A stretch of 64,000 bases of DNA, from contig JALEPJ010000005.1 in the NCBI GenBank assembly GCA_022766385.1, positions 1 through 64,000 on the forward strand, in the 5' to 3' direction. Positions 32,926 to 41,723 of this stretch are shown here, in pieces (the first letter of the stretch is position 1; each line of letters opens with the position of its first letter). This DNA is from Rikenellaceae bacterium. GTDB taxonomy: Bacteria > Bacteroidota > Bacteroidia > Bacteroidales > UBA932. The position numbers and the translations under genes were made by a program. The notes beneath the pieces are model-generated. The model did not search any database. It was not told where the DNA came from and saw only the letters and a program-made list of their open reading frames with translations.

Positions 32926-34653
32926 ATGAAGAGAAACATTGCAATCATATCAGCGCTTCTGCTGCTGTGTTCCGGCTTTACCGCCCTTGCCCAGCAGGAG
33001 TATGTCGCTACCCCGGTAAGCATATCCAAGGAGAAGGTCAAGGACAAGGATACGGGCATAGTCTATTATTCCCATCCCGTTCTGGCCAAACAGACCCTGT
33101 TTTCAATTGCGAAGGCGTACGGTGTGACTCTGGAAGAAATATATGAGGCCAATCCAACTCTTCATCTGGACACAGAACCACTCCAGCAATATCAAATTTT
33201 GCGTATTCCTGAAAAGTCAAACAGCATACAGAAAGGGAATGCGGTCGAGAAATCCGGCAGTGCTGAAGAGGCCGTCAATGCCCCAAGCCAGTCCGTAAAT
33301 GAAACGACACAAGTTCAGGATGGCAAGGACGAGTACCTGACACACGTTGTCAAATGGTATGAGGATCTCGCCGGAATTGCAAAGAAATACGGTATCAGCC
33401 AGGATGTCATAATTAGCTATAACAGCCTGAGCGGCAGCACATTGACCAAGAGACAGAAGCTTAGAATCCCTCAGGGCAATACACTTGCCAGAGAGATTGC
33501 CAAGCTTTCGGGCAGTGGAAGCGGCGAAGAAAGCAAGGAAAACGAAATGCAGGCGGATGCTGACAATGTCAGCGACAATATCTCGGAAAAACTCGACGAG
33601 ATCTTCGGTATCACAAAGAAAGAAATCGACTTCTCGCTCATACTTCCTTTCAATTCGGCCAAGACTCCAAGTGAGAACAATCTCGACTTTTACAGCGGAG
33701 TGCTGCTTGCTATGCGCGACCTTGAAAAGGAAGGCATCAAGACAGAAATCAGTGTCTATGACTGCGCGGAAGGGAAAATGCCTGTAAGCGCAGAACGCTT
33801 CGCCAAGAGCGATTTCGTCATTGGACCCGTCTCTGTCCAGGATATTGGCAACGCTCTCAATATCAGCGAAGAATCGAGTGTCATCATCTCCCCTCTCGAC
33901 CCTAAGGCTGCGGAGCTTGCAGCAAGCAGGAGAAATATCGTACACGTTCCGACCCCTGCTGACCTGCAGTGCCGCGACCTGATTGCCTGGATGAAACAGG
34001 AACTCGGTCAGGGGGACAAGGTGATATTGCTCAGCGAAAAGAATGTAACTCCTACCGAGAATGCAGCTCTGCTTATGAAGCATCTTTCGGAGTCGGAAGT
34101 GGAATATTCAACCATTAGTTACGGAATACTCGAGGGCAAGGACATCAGCACTGTGATAGAAAGCCAGAGCAAAGAGAATTGCACCACCCATATCGTAATC
34201 GCATCTGAAAGCGAGGCCTTTGTAAACGACGCTATCAGAAACGTCAACCTTTTGGCATACAAGGGTTTACCTCTATCAATCTACTGTCTGTCAAGGGTCA
34301 GGAACTTTGAGACCATCGAGGTTGAAAACTTCCACTCCTGCAAGCTCCACATTTCTATGCCTTATTTTGTGAACTACGACTCACCTGAAGTCCAAAGATT
34401 CCTTATGCAGTACAGGGCCCTGTTCAACACGGAGCCGGGACAATTCGCATTCCAGGGCTATGACATTACCCGCTATTTCATCAAGAAATGTTCGGAGGGA
34501 GGAAGATTTTGGCTTGACAAACTCGAAGGCAGCACAGAAAAGGGACTGCAGACCAACTTCCGTTTCACCGCCCAGGAAAACGGAGGATATATCAACACTG
34601 CCATCAGACGCATCCTCTACGGAAGCGACTTCAGCATAAGAATGGTCAATTAG
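32926..34653 (+). CDS. LysM plus periplasmic-binding-fold envelope protein
   Basis: Starting at 32926 (MKRNIAIISALLLLCSGFTALA), the 575-residue protein has a signal peptide, a LysM-like unit at about 30-80 (QTLFSIAKAYGVTLEEIYEAN), a second at about 140-185 (DLAGIAKKYGISQDVIISYN), and from about 240 a type-1 periplasmic-binding fold (IDFSLILPFNS, FVIGPVS, IISPLDP). LysM binds peptidoglycan glycan chains. The combination recalls LpoA-type penicillin-binding protein activators, but no homology to LpoA can be shown by eye. An upstream ATG at 32830 is rejected as it lies within the GT4 gene. Confidence 0.8.
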   Translation: MKRNIAIISALLLLCSGFTALAQQEYVATPVSISKEKVKDKDTGIVYYSHPVLAKQTLFSIAKAYGVTLEEIYEANPTLHLDTEPLQQYQILRIPEKSNSIQKGNAVEKSGSAEEAVNAPSQSVNETTQVQDGKDEYLTHVVKWYEDLAGIAKKYGISQDVIISYNSLSGSTLTKRQKLRIPQGNTLAREIAKLSGSGSGEESKENEMQADADNVSDNISEKLDEIFGITKKEIDFSLILPFNSAKTPSENNLDFYSGVLLAMRDLEKEGIKTEISVYDCAEGKMPVSAERFAKSDFVIGPVSVQDIGNALNISEESSVIISPLDPKAAELAASRRNIVHVPTPADLQCRDLIAWMKQELGQGDKVILLSEKNVTPTENAALLMKHLSESEVEYSTISYGILEGKDISTVIESQSKENCTTHIVIASESEAFVNDAIRNVNLLAYKGLPLSIYCLSRVRNFETIEVENFHSCKLHISMPYFVNYDSPEVQRFLMQYRALFNTEPGQFAFQGYDITRYFIKKCSEGGRFWLDKLEGSTEKGLQTNFRFTAQENGGYINTAIRRILYGSDFSIRMVN

Positions 34654-34683
34654 AATCCGCTGCAGTCAGCACGGATCGGAAAA

Positions 34684-36372
34684 CTAGAACAAGGTATCCG
34701 ATGGTAGGGAAAGAAGTTCCCTCGCGTTGGCAATGGCCGCTGCAGAAACAGTGGCACCGCTGAGCATACGCGCCAATTCATGCACGCGTTCCTCATCGGA
34801 AAGCCGGTGTATGGTCGAAACAGTACGGCCGCTCCGAATATCGCTGCCCTTCTCCACGAGGAAATGGGCTTTGCCCTTGGCTGCAACCTGAGGCAGGTGG
34901 GTTATGGCGAAGACCTGCATATTCTCTCCCATTGAGCATATCATCGAGCCCATTCTATCAGCAACGCTTCCTGAGACTCCTGTGTCGATTTCATCGAATA
35001 TCATTGTCGGCATCGATGTAAATTTTGCCATCAAAGCCTTAAGGCTAAGCATTATACGCGAAAGTTCTCCTCCCGAAGCGCACTTTGCCGCATCTACTGC
35101 TGTGCCACCCGTAGCCGAGAAAAGAAAGGTAACGGCGTCCGTACCGCTGGCAGACACAGGCACATCCTCGAGCTTCAACTCAAAAACGGCGCGCTCCAGC
35201 TCAAGGAAGTGAAGCGAGTCGCAAACGGCATTGCCAAAAGACTTGGCCGCTTCCGTTCTTGAGCGATGCAAATCGGCAGAAATTCCCGCAAGAGTTCCTT
35301 CCGCAAGATTCAACTCCTTCAGAAGCGCATCCCTGCGAAGTTCAAGAGAACTGGAATCGAAGAGCATTGCAGAATATCGGTCACGGATCTCGATAAGGCC
35401 GGCAATGTCACGGCAAGCGTGCTTCTTCATCAGTTCATACAGCAGTGACAGTCTGTCCTCTACCATCTGAAGGCGGTCACCGGACAGTTCAAAGCCCGAA
35501 TTCAGGGCCTCAAGCTCCTCCTTGATATCATCAAGCTCGAGCCTGGCAGAATTAACTCTGGCTGAAAGCTCCTCAGCCTTAGGAATATAGCTGGAAAGCT
35601 TCGTGAGAAGACGCTCGGACTCGCGAAGAGAGGCGTCAATGGACATAAGCTCATCCTGGGACGGTGTAAACAGCGACTCCAGCTGACAGAGGCCTTCCTT
35701 TATCTCCTCCGCATTGGCGAGCTGTTTCTGCTCACTCTCCAATTCTTGAAGTTCCCCGTCTCTCAGCTTTGCTGCATCCAATTGGCGGAATTGGGCCTCA
35801 TTGAAGTCCCTTTCCTTCTCCAAAGAAGCGATTCTGTTCTCCAGCTGGCTGAGTTCGGATTTAAGAGCATTGACCCTGTGAAATGCCTCGGCACAAGCCG
35901 ATAGCAATGAAGCATTGCCGGCATAAGCATCGAGCACGGACAACTGGAAACGGCGGTCCGTAAGCAGCAGGGTCTGATGCTGAGAGTGTATATCGATCAG
36001 ATGGGAAGAAATCTGTGACAGAAGCTGTAAGCTGACGGGGCAGTCGTTGATAAAAGAGCGCGAGCGTCCCGATCTGGCAAGCACGCGTCTCACTGTAAGC
36101 AGCCCCTCATCCTGCTCTACCTCATTCTCTTCCAGAAGCCTGCAAAGCTCAGAGTTGCCTCTTGTGTCAAATACCGCCTCCACTACGCAATTGTCCGCGG
36201 AGCCTCCGATAAGCGAGGCATCGGCCTTTGCCCCCATCAATAGGGAAAGGGCTCCGAGCAATATGGACTTGCCGGCGCCTGTCTGACCCGTAATGATTAT
36301 AAGACCCTCCGGAAACTCAACTTCCAGAGAGTCAATCAGCACATAGTTTCTGACGCTGAGGTTTCTGAGCAT
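34684..36372 (-). CDS. recN: DNA repair protein RecN
   Basis: RecN is an SMC-like ATPase in double-strand break repair. The 562-residue protein has an N-terminal Walker A (GQTGAGKS, about 29-36), a long central coiled coil (about 160-370) and the C-terminal signature CASGGELSRIMLSLKAL followed by Walker B MIFDEIDTGVSG. Length is close to the family norm. It starts seven bases after rpoZ, so the two are co-transcribed; in many Bacteroidota coaBC and a DUF4835 gene lie between them, but not here. Confidence 0.97.
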   Translation of the reverse strand: MLRNLSVRNYVLIDSLEVEFPEGLIIITGQTGAGKSILLGALSLLMGAKADASLIGGSADNCVVEAVFDTRGNSELCRLLEENEVEQDEGLLTVRRVLARSGRSRSFINDCPVSLQLLSQISSHLIDIHSQHQTLLLTDRRFQLSVLDAYAGNASLLSACAEAFHRVNALKSELSQLENRIASLEKERDFNEAQFRQLDAAKLRDGELQELESEQKQLANAEEIKEGLCQLESLFTPSQDELMSIDASLRESERLLTKLSSYIPKAEELSARVNSARLELDDIKEELEALNSGFELSGDRLQMVEDRLSLLYELMKKHACRDIAGLIEIRDRYSAMLFDSSSLELRRDALLKELNLAEGTLAGISADLHRSRTEAAKSFGNAVCDSLHFLELERAVFELKLEDVPVSASGTDAVTFLFSATGGTAVDAAKCASGGELSRIMLSLKALMAKFTSMPTMIFDEIDTGVSGSVADRMGSMICSMGENMQVFAITHLPQVAAKGKAHFLVEKGSDIRSGRTVSTIHRLSDEERVHELARMLSGATVSAAAIANARELLSLPSDTLF

Positions 36373-36379
36373 AGAAGAA

Positions 36380-36706
36380 TCAGTCGTCTTTCTTTGCCTT
36401 TCTGAAATAAAGTTCCCCGTTCTCGAACTCGGATATGGCTACGAGGTCCGGTTTAGGCTGACGCTCATAGTATTTTGAAATTTCTATCTGCTCCTTGTTC
36501 TCGAAAGTCTCTTCCATAGTGTCGCGCTCCTGCTTGAAGTCCTCGAGCTTCTTGTTGAGCTCCTTCTTCTCTGCAAGGGCTATCTGATTGGCCCTCTTGT
36601 AAAGTACTACAACTGACTCATAGATGTTTCCTGTTGGCTCTGCCAGATTCTTTACATCCCTGGTAATGGTGTTGGTAGGGATCTGCTTTTTCTTGTTATC
36701 TTCCAT
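36380..36706 (-). CDS. rpoZ: RNA polymerase omega subunit, Bacteroidota Rpb6 type
   Basis: The 108-residue protein resembles the Rpb6/omega proteins of Bacteroidota, which help assemble RNA polymerase. NTITRDVKNLAEPTGNIYESVVVLYKRANQIA contains the conserved Ala/Asn/Gln-type helix used to clamp beta-prime. The C-terminus is charged and coiled. It precedes recN. The 159-base divergent gap on its upstream side shows no clear minus-strand TAnnTTTG box. Confidence 0.9.
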   Translation of the reverse strand: MEDNKKKQIPTNTITRDVKNLAEPTGNIYESVVVLYKRANQIALAEKKELNKKLEDFKQERDTMEETFENKEQIEISKYYERQPKPDLVAISEFENGELYFRKAKKDD

Positions 36707-36826
36707 TTCTTTATTTATTGTATCAATTTACTATTTCAAGCTGTTACATATGCCTTCAAAATGAATACCGTTCCAAGCAGTGAAGAAGTTTCAAAATTTT
36801 TCACAATGATGTGACAGGAAAAATAC

Positions 36827-36834
36827 TATATTTG
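36827..36834 (+). promoter_or_regulatory. -7 box for the gene at 36866
   Basis: TATATTTG matches TAnnTTTG, 31 bases upstream of the first ATG. The region between it and rpoZ is otherwise A/T-rich with no other clear element. Confidence 0.6.
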
Positions 36835-36865
36835 GAAAATTAACAGTATTTGTAATACTGATACT

Positions 36866-38185
36866 ATGACCAATCGTAAGCATCTGGCTATGTGTAGGAT
36901 AATAAAAAAGATTGCCGCTGTTGCCTTCATTATGGCAATGACGTTTTCCCTTCCCCTGACAGCCCAGGAAAATGTAATAACCCTGTACGGCAAGGTAACT
37001 GATTGTACCAGCGGAGAAGCGCTTTTCTTCTCATCCGTCAATCTTGAAGGCACGAGAATCTCCAACATATCCAACTCGGAGGGAATATTCTCTTTCAAAG
37101 TGCCATCAACAAGCCCTGAAGATGCGTCCATAGTCGTAAGTCACTTGGGCTATCTATCCAAAACGCTGAAAATCAGCGATTTTAACAAAGCCAGTTCGGA
37201 AAAGCCTCTGGCAATTGCGCTGTTTCCGGTAAGTCTGAATCTGAATCCGTCCGTGGTGCGTTCGGTCGATGCGAAGTCCTTGTTCCAGTCCGCCTTCTAC
37301 AGGGTCAAATATAATTATCCTCAGGAAAAACTTGGGATGACTGCCTTTTACCGGGAGATGATCAAGAAAGGAGCGAATCGCTATCTTGTTATGAATGAAG
37401 CTGTTCTGGACATCGACAAGGCTCCTTATTCCGGCTATTCCCTTGATAAGGTAGGCATATACAAGGGCCGGGGTACCATCAATTATGAGAGCTCCGACAC
37501 GCTTTTCGTCAAACTTCAGGGAGGAGTGAATACGGCTTTGAATCTGGATGTTGTGAAGAATCCTTTCATCGGAACTACGGTGATTGACGCGGAGCGCTTC
37601 TATGACTTTTCTGTAGAAGGAGTATCCACCATCGACACGCGTAGTTTCTTTATGCTTGGCTTCAAAACAAAAGCCGATGTGGAGGATATACTCTTCAAGG
37701 GAAGGATGTATATCGAAAGTGAGTCTTTGGCAATTGCCCGTATAGAGTTTGAGATGGATTTGGAAGGCAGGGAGGAGGAAGCGTCACGTTTCTTCATTGT
37801 CAAAAGTTCTCCGAAGATGCGCTACGAGGTTACGAAGGCTGAGTACATAATCAATTACAAGGAGTTCGAGGGGCTCTGGTATTACGACTATTGCTGCGTG
37901 GACGTTGACTTCGTAGCCAGGAAGCAGCACTCCCTTTTCCGCAGGAACTTCTCCATCAAGGAGGAAATGGTGATGACAGACCACAAGTCCGGCGGCATTG
38001 CAATAGAGCCGGCTTCGCGACTGAAATTCAAGGACATACTCTCAGACAGGATTGCAGACTACGAAGACGATGGCTTCTGGGAGGATTACAATATTATTGA
38101 ACCGGATAAATCCATTGACGATATAGTCAAAAGAATTATCCGGCAATTGAATCGTCGCCAGCATAAGGCTTCGTCCACTCCTTAG
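36866..38185 (+). CDS. Carboxypeptidase-regulatory-like domain protein
   Basis: A 439-residue exported protein. After a signal region (KKIAAVAFIMAMTFSLPLTAQ) a beta-sandwich of the CarboxypepD_reg-like type covers about 35-115 (LYGKVTDCTSGEALFFSSVNLEG, VSHLGY). The rest (about 125-420) is a beta-rich domain with short strands, as in many Bacteroidota periplasmic or outer-membrane-associated proteins; function is unknown. It may start at 36866 or at the ATG at 36890, which gives a tidier signal peptide. It faces the NigD-like gene, overlapping its stop by four bases. Confidence 0.8.
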   Translation: MTNRKHLAMCRIIKKIAAVAFIMAMTFSLPLTAQENVITLYGKVTDCTSGEALFFSSVNLEGTRISNISNSEGIFSFKVPSTSPEDASIVVSHLGYLSKTLKISDFNKASSEKPLAIALFPVSLNLNPSVVRSVDAKSLFQSAFYRVKYNYPQEKLGMTAFYREMIKKGANRYLVMNEAVLDIDKAPYSGYSLDKVGIYKGRGTINYESSDTLFVKLQGGVNTALNLDVVKNPFIGTTVIDAERFYDFSVEGVSTIDTRSFFMLGFKTKADVEDILFKGRMYIESESLAIARIEFEMDLEGREEEASRFFIVKSSPKMRYEVTKAEYIINYKEFEGLWYYDYCCVDVDFVARKQHSLFRRNFSIKEEMVMTDHKSGGIAIEPASRLKFKDILSDRIADYEDDGFWEDYNIIEPDKSIDDIVKRIIRQLNRRQHKASSTP

Positions 38186-38904
38186 TTCTTGGCCGCTGTC
38201 TTCTTTACGTAGAGCAGATCCTCGTTATAGGCTTCCTTCTCCTGTGAGAGGTAGCCTCCTTCGTTCTTGAACCAGTCCCATTTGAAGTTCAGAATGATAG
38301 CATCGCCAACTGGTGCGAGGTACTTGCTGATATCGAAGGATACCATCTCATTGACGAGGACAATATTGCTGCTTGGGATGTCGGTATTGTCGAAACTCTC
38401 ACCGAAAGCATTGTGCATCAATCTGAAATGCAGCGTGTCGGTATTGTCAACCCTGTCGTTGAAGACGAGGCTGTATGCATGCTTGGTCTTGGAACCGGCC
38501 TTGGCGGTGTATTGTATCTGCATATTCATATAAGGACCTGAAACCCAGCCCTGGAAGATATTGACACCATCCACACCCATATCATCCATGCCTGCATTGC
38601 TCATGTCGATGGCTTTCTTGATCTTCACGCTGCCGAAGCTGTTAAGTCTGATATCGTATTCACTGACAGCACCTTCAGTCTTATTGAGCAGGTCAAAGCT
38701 GATATATGCTCTTGAAACGGTGTCAATCTTACCTTCAGCCTTGTATTCAGTAATATTGTACTTCAATCCATCATCAGTGATCAGCTGACCGTCCACGACG
38801 TTGCAAATGTCAGTCAGACCGTATGAGAGCACGTTTTCTGAATCACAGGAGAAAAATGAAAATGCAGCGAGGGACAATGCCGCCAGCGCAAGTAACTTTT
38901 TCAT
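38182..38904 (-). CDS. NigD-like lipoprotein
   Basis: Starting at 38904 (MKKLLALAALSLAAFSFFSC), the protein has a lipoprotein signal with Cys20, then an OB-like N-terminal part (DGQLITDDGLKYNITEY) and a beta-sandwich C-terminal part, as in NigD-family lipoproteins named from the BSAP/nig region of Bacteroides. The family's role is not known; members lie on the outer membrane or surface. The ATG overlaps the fur-family stop as ATGA, so the two genes are likely translationally coupled. An alternative ATG at 38910 would add two residues. Confidence 0.78.
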   Translation of the reverse strand: MKKLLALAALSLAAFSFFSCDSENVLSYGLTDICNVVDGQLITDDGLKYNITEYKAEGKIDTVSRAYISFDLLNKTEGAVSEYDIRLNSFGSVKIKKAIDMSNAGMDDMGVDGVNIFQGWVSGPYMNMQIQYTAKAGSKTKHAYSLVFNDRVDNTDTLHFRLMHNAFGESFDNTDIPSSNIVLVNEMVSFDISKYLAPVGDAIILNFKWDWFKNEGGYLSQEKEAYNEDLLYVKKTAAKN

Positions 38905-39377
38905 ATACATGTCTTTTTTGTATTGTTTCTTTTTGTTGAAGGGTGACAGATTATCTGTATATCCACCCTGTCAAGTTTGTATCCTCTGTACCGACTGCTT
39001 TTCAGCAGTTTGGCCTCCACCAGACTGAGCAAGTCCTCATCCAGAACATCCTTGTATTCGTGATTCACGCAGTCGTACAGGTGAATGTGGTTGAAGGTGT
39101 TGAGATCGAAGAACATCTTGTTGTTGGCACTGAGTCTATGACAATAGATGCCCAGCAGCGTTAGCTGGGTCAGTATATTGTATACTGAAGCCACGGTTAC
39201 GTGAGCTCCGCCATTGGCACTGATCCACTCGCTTACCTGGTCGGCGCTGGCATGGCCAAGAGATATCATTGCCCTATGGACTGCAAGCCTCTGCGGTGTA
39301 GCTTTCAAACGGTATTTCTTCAGAAGTTCAGTAAATGATTCTTCAGTATTGGCTCGTTTCAGACTGGTATTGGTCAT
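38901..39377 (-). CDS. Fur-family transcriptional regulator
   Basis: The 158-residue protein has the winged-helix region (LKKYRLKATPQRLAVHRAM, VTVASVYNILTQL) and a metal-binding domain with HIHLYDCVNHEY. The two CxxC pairs that hold structural zinc in many Fur and PerR proteins are absent. It may sense metal or peroxide, but which cannot be read here. It faces trxB from a shared gap with a promoter box for each gene, and is followed by an overlapping NigD-like lipoprotein gene, a plausible regulatory target or partner. Confidence 0.88.
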   Translation of the reverse strand: MTNTSLKRANTEESFTELLKKYRLKATPQRLAVHRAMISLGHASADQVSEWISANGGAHVTVASVYNILTQLTLLGIYCHRLSANNKMFFDLNTFNHIHLYDCVNHEYKDVLDEDLLSLVEAKLLKSSRYRGYKLDRVDIQIICHPSTKRNNTKKTCI

Positions 39378-39400
39378 TTGGGAAAAATCTATACTCTTTG

Positions 39401-39408
39401 CAAAGATA
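39401..39408 (-). promoter_or_regulatory. -7 box of the fur-family gene
   Basis: The minus strand reads TATCTTTG, 23 bases before the ATG at 39377. It is divergent from the trxB box 39 bp to the right. Confidence 0.62.
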
Positions 39409-39447
39409 TGAAATTATCCTTTCTACTGCAAAATCGACGAAAATACT

Positions 39448-39455
39448 TATCTTTG
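39448..39455 (+). promoter_or_regulatory. trxB -7 box
   Basis: TATCTTTG matches TAnnTTTG, 20 bases before the trxB ATG at 39476. A Fur-family operator between the two boxes is possible, but I see no classical inverted repeat. Confidence 0.65.
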
Positions 39456-39475
39456 TCCGATAAAGTGAAACAACA

Positions 39476-40399
39476 ATGGAAAAAGTCAAAATACTCATAA
39501 TAGGCGGCGGTCCTGCCGGCTTTACTTCAGCGATTTATGCATCGAGAGCATCGCTTTCCCCTGTTCTTTATGAAGGAATGGAGCCGGGTGGCCAGCTTAC
39601 CACCACCACCGTTGTGGAGAACTATCCAGGTTTCACCGAGGGTGTGGATGCCAACCAGCTGATGAACTCGATGCGCGCTCAGGCCGAGCGCCTTGGAGCT
39701 GATATACGCAGAGGCTCGGTGTCCAAGGTCGATTTTTCGTCGCGTCCTTTCCGCATCGTCATTGACAATGGCGATAAAATCGAGGCCGAGGCCGTCATTA
39801 TTGCCACAGGAGCAGCTGCTAAATACCTCGGTCTGCCATCTGAGCGCAAATATCGCGGAATGGGAGTGTCCGCCTGTGCGACATGCGACGGCTTCTTCTA
39901 CAGGAAAAAGGATGTCGCTGTAGTCGGAGGAGGAGACACTGCCTGCGAGGAAGCTGCTTACCTTGCCGGACTTTGCCGCAAGGTCTATATGATAGTCAGA
40001 CGCGATGTCCTCCGTGCATCGAAGGCAATGCAGCAGAAGGTTCTATCGCTTCCGAACGTCGAGATACTGTGGAATTGCAATACCCAGGAAGTGCTTGGAG
40101 ATGAGTACGGAGTCACCGGAGCCCGACTGGTCAGAAAGGATGGTACTGTTTTTGATATTGACATCGACGGCTTTTTCCTCGCCATCGGCCACCATCCCAA
40201 TTCAGACCTCTTCAAGGAATGGATTGCCACCGACGTGCAGGGCTATATAATAACTGAAGGAAAGTCCACCAAAACCAACGTCGAGGGCGTTTTTGCCGCA
40301 GGCGATGTCCAGGACCCAAGCTACCGTCAGGCCATCAATGCCGCTGCAGCAGGTTGTCGTGCCGCTTTGGATGCAGAGAAGTACCTGCTCGGACTTTAG
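39476..40399 (+). CDS. trxB: Thioredoxin reductase
   Basis: TrxB passes electrons from NADPH through FAD to thioredoxin. The 307-residue protein has the FAD loop GGGPAGFTSAIYASRA, the redox pair CATC (about 136-139), the NADPH loop VVGGGDTACEEAAYL, and the terminal FAAGDVQDPSYRQA. Length and motifs are standard. It is divergent from a fur-family regulator and is followed after 35 bases by bamD, with which it may be co-transcribed. Confidence 0.97.
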   Translation: MEKVKILIIGGGPAGFTSAIYASRASLSPVLYEGMEPGGQLTTTTVVENYPGFTEGVDANQLMNSMRAQAERLGADIRRGSVSKVDFSSRPFRIVIDNGDKIEAEAVIIATGAAAKYLGLPSERKYRGMGVSACATCDGFFYRKKDVAVVGGGDTACEEAAYLAGLCRKVYMIVRRDVLRASKAMQQKVLSLPNVEILWNCNTQEVLGDEYGVTGARLVRKDGTVFDIDIDGFFLAIGHHPNSDLFKEWIATDVQGYIITEGKSTKTNVEGVFAAGDVQDPSYRQAINAAAAGCRAALDAEKYLLGL

Positions 40400-40434
40400 G
40401 ATGATTCCAGCTATTTTGACAATTGAGTAAAGAA

Positions 40435-41262
40435 ATGAGATATTTTAGAGCTATCCTTCCTCTGCTTGCCGGAGTGCTTGCGCTTGCCTCCTGCAAGTCT
40501 GAATACGACCTACTGCTCGAGGGCAATGACATCGACGCTAAATTCGAGGCCGCCTTCGATTATTTCAATCAGGGCAAGTATGCTAAATCAGCCCAGCTTT
40601 TCGAATCAATCTCTCCAGCTACCAGCGGAACAGCGAGAGAGGATACGGTACTATATTATTGGGGCCTGTCAAACTACAGATACAGAGACTATTACACAGC
40701 GGAGACCAATTTCACCTCATTTGTGATGAACTTCCCGAGAAGTCCTTTTGCCGAGGATGCGAGATTCTTCAGAATTGATTGTCTGTACAGATCCACCCTT
40801 CGCTGGGAACTGGACCAGAAGCCTACCCAGAACGCTATCAGCGCCATTACCGAGTATATGAGCGAGTATCCATCCTCGCCTTACATCGTGGCTTGCGACA
40901 GGATGCTTGTGGACCTCAATGAAAGGCTTGACAAAAAAGCCTTCGAGAATGCCCGCCTCTATTACAAGATGGAGGATTACAGAGCTGCAGGCGTCGCCTT
41001 GAGAAACGTGCTGAAGGATGATTCGGAAAATATTTACCGCGAAGACATACTCTACTATATAGCAATGTCTTCCTACAAGTATTCCAATATGTCCGTGGAC
41101 AGCAAGAAGAAGGAGAGATATCTTACCTTTGTGGATGATTACCTGAATTTCATCGGTGAGTATCCTGATTCTTCACACAGGTCCGAACTGGACGCTCTCT
41201 ACAGAAAAGCCCAGAACATCTTGGGAAGGAATGCCGCAATAATAGTCGGAGAGGAGAGTTAA
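40435..41262 (+). CDS. bamD: BamD outer-membrane assembly lipoprotein
   Basis: Starting at the ATG at 40435 (MRYFRAILPLLAGVLALASC), the protein has 275 residues and a lipobox ending in Cys20. TPR-like helices follow: YFNQGKYAKSAQLFES, YRDYYTAETNFTSFVMNFPRS and YPDSSHRSELDAL, as in BamD, which works with BamA. A TTG at 40423 is possible but less likely. It is not next to bamA; in many Bacteroidota bamD lies before rpoZ, so a rearrangement is suggested. Confidence 0.9.
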   Translation: MRYFRAILPLLAGVLALASCKSEYDLLLEGNDIDAKFEAAFDYFNQGKYAKSAQLFESISPATSGTAREDTVLYYWGLSNYRYRDYYTAETNFTSFVMNFPRSPFAEDARFFRIDCLYRSTLRWELDQKPTQNAISAITEYMSEYPSSPYIVACDRMLVDLNERLDKKAFENARLYYKMEDYRAAGVALRNVLKDDSENIYREDILYYIAMSSYKYSNMSVDSKKKERYLTFVDDYLNFIGEYPDSSHRSELDALYRKAQNILGRNAAIIVGEES

Positions 41263-41374
41263 CCCTGATTTGGAGGACTTGGCTTCGGGCTGTAAGCCTT
41301 GAGGAGAGCAAGAGCTGAACCAAGCCAAAGGGCACTTCTCACCGTAAACGATGCTTTCATTTTCGAGTAGCAAT

Positions 41375-41419
41375 AAAAAGAAGATGGCGACCAATAATCA
41401 ATTATTGATCGCCATCTTC
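41375..41419 (-). terminator. Terminator of tRNA-His
   Basis: GAAGATGGCGA (41380-41390) pairs perfectly with TCGCCATCTTC (41409-41419), with an inner AATAAT/ATTATT stem. On the minus strand it is followed by five Ts from 41379-41375. The space between bamD and this hairpin shows nothing else. Confidence 0.88.
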
Positions 41420-41424
41420 TTATG

Positions 41425-41501
41425 TGGGGTGCAATGTGGGGCTCGAACCCACGACAACCAGAACCACAATCTGGTGCTCTACCAACTGAACTAATTGCAC
41501 C
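41425..41501 (-). tRNA. tRNA-His (anticodon GTG), CCA encoded
   Basis: The minus strand folds as a cloverleaf with the extra 5' G expected of tRNA-His (G-1 at 41501 opposite C73 at 41428). The anticodon stem CCAGA/TCTGG encloses GTG. The T loop TTCGAAC is standard. CCA is encoded at 41427-41425. It has its own promoter and terminator. Confidence 0.97.
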
Positions 41502-41513
41502 GTGTTGGGATTG

Positions 41514-41544
41514 CAAAGGTACGAATAATTTTGGAGTAAACAAG
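41514..41544 (-). promoter_or_regulatory. tRNA-His promoter
   Basis: The minus strand reads TACCTTTG at 41521-41514, identical to the tRNA-Asn -7 box. CTTG at 41544-41541, 19 bp upstream, is a near match to the -33 TTTG. Confidence 0.65.
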
Positions 41545-41604
41545 AGTATGTAAAAAAAAGTTTTCTATTATCGTTCGCCCGTGTGCTTTTACCTTTTCTT
41601 TGAT

Positions 41605-41612
41605 TATATTTG
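41605..41612 (+). promoter_or_regulatory. -7 box for the carboxyltransferase gene
   Basis: TATATTTG matches TAnnTTTG and lies 111 bases before the ATG at 41724, giving the longest leader in the window. The rest of the gap from the tRNA-His promoter is A/T-rich. Confidence 0.6.
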
Positions 41613-41640
41613 TATGCTCTGTACTATGCATTCAAAACAC

Positions 41641-41661
41641 GGACGTCCATCAATGGAGTCC
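41641..41661 (+). promoter_or_regulatory. Leader hairpin before the carboxyltransferase gene
   Basis: GGAC, one unpaired G, then TCCAT pairs with ATGGA and GTCC around a CA turn, so the stem holds nine pairs. TTTT follows a few bases on. This might be an attenuator or a protein-binding leader; no known riboswitch is recognised. Confidence 0.4.
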
Positions 41662-41723
41662 AGCCAGTTTTAGGAGCATCAGTAGCTTGTTAGTTGGATA
41701 GAATAAATAGCACTATTTGATAT

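Noticed and set aside
33217..34083. 288-codon open frame opposite the LysM gene
   Set aside because: No signal, motif or promoter; the plus-strand protein is well supported.
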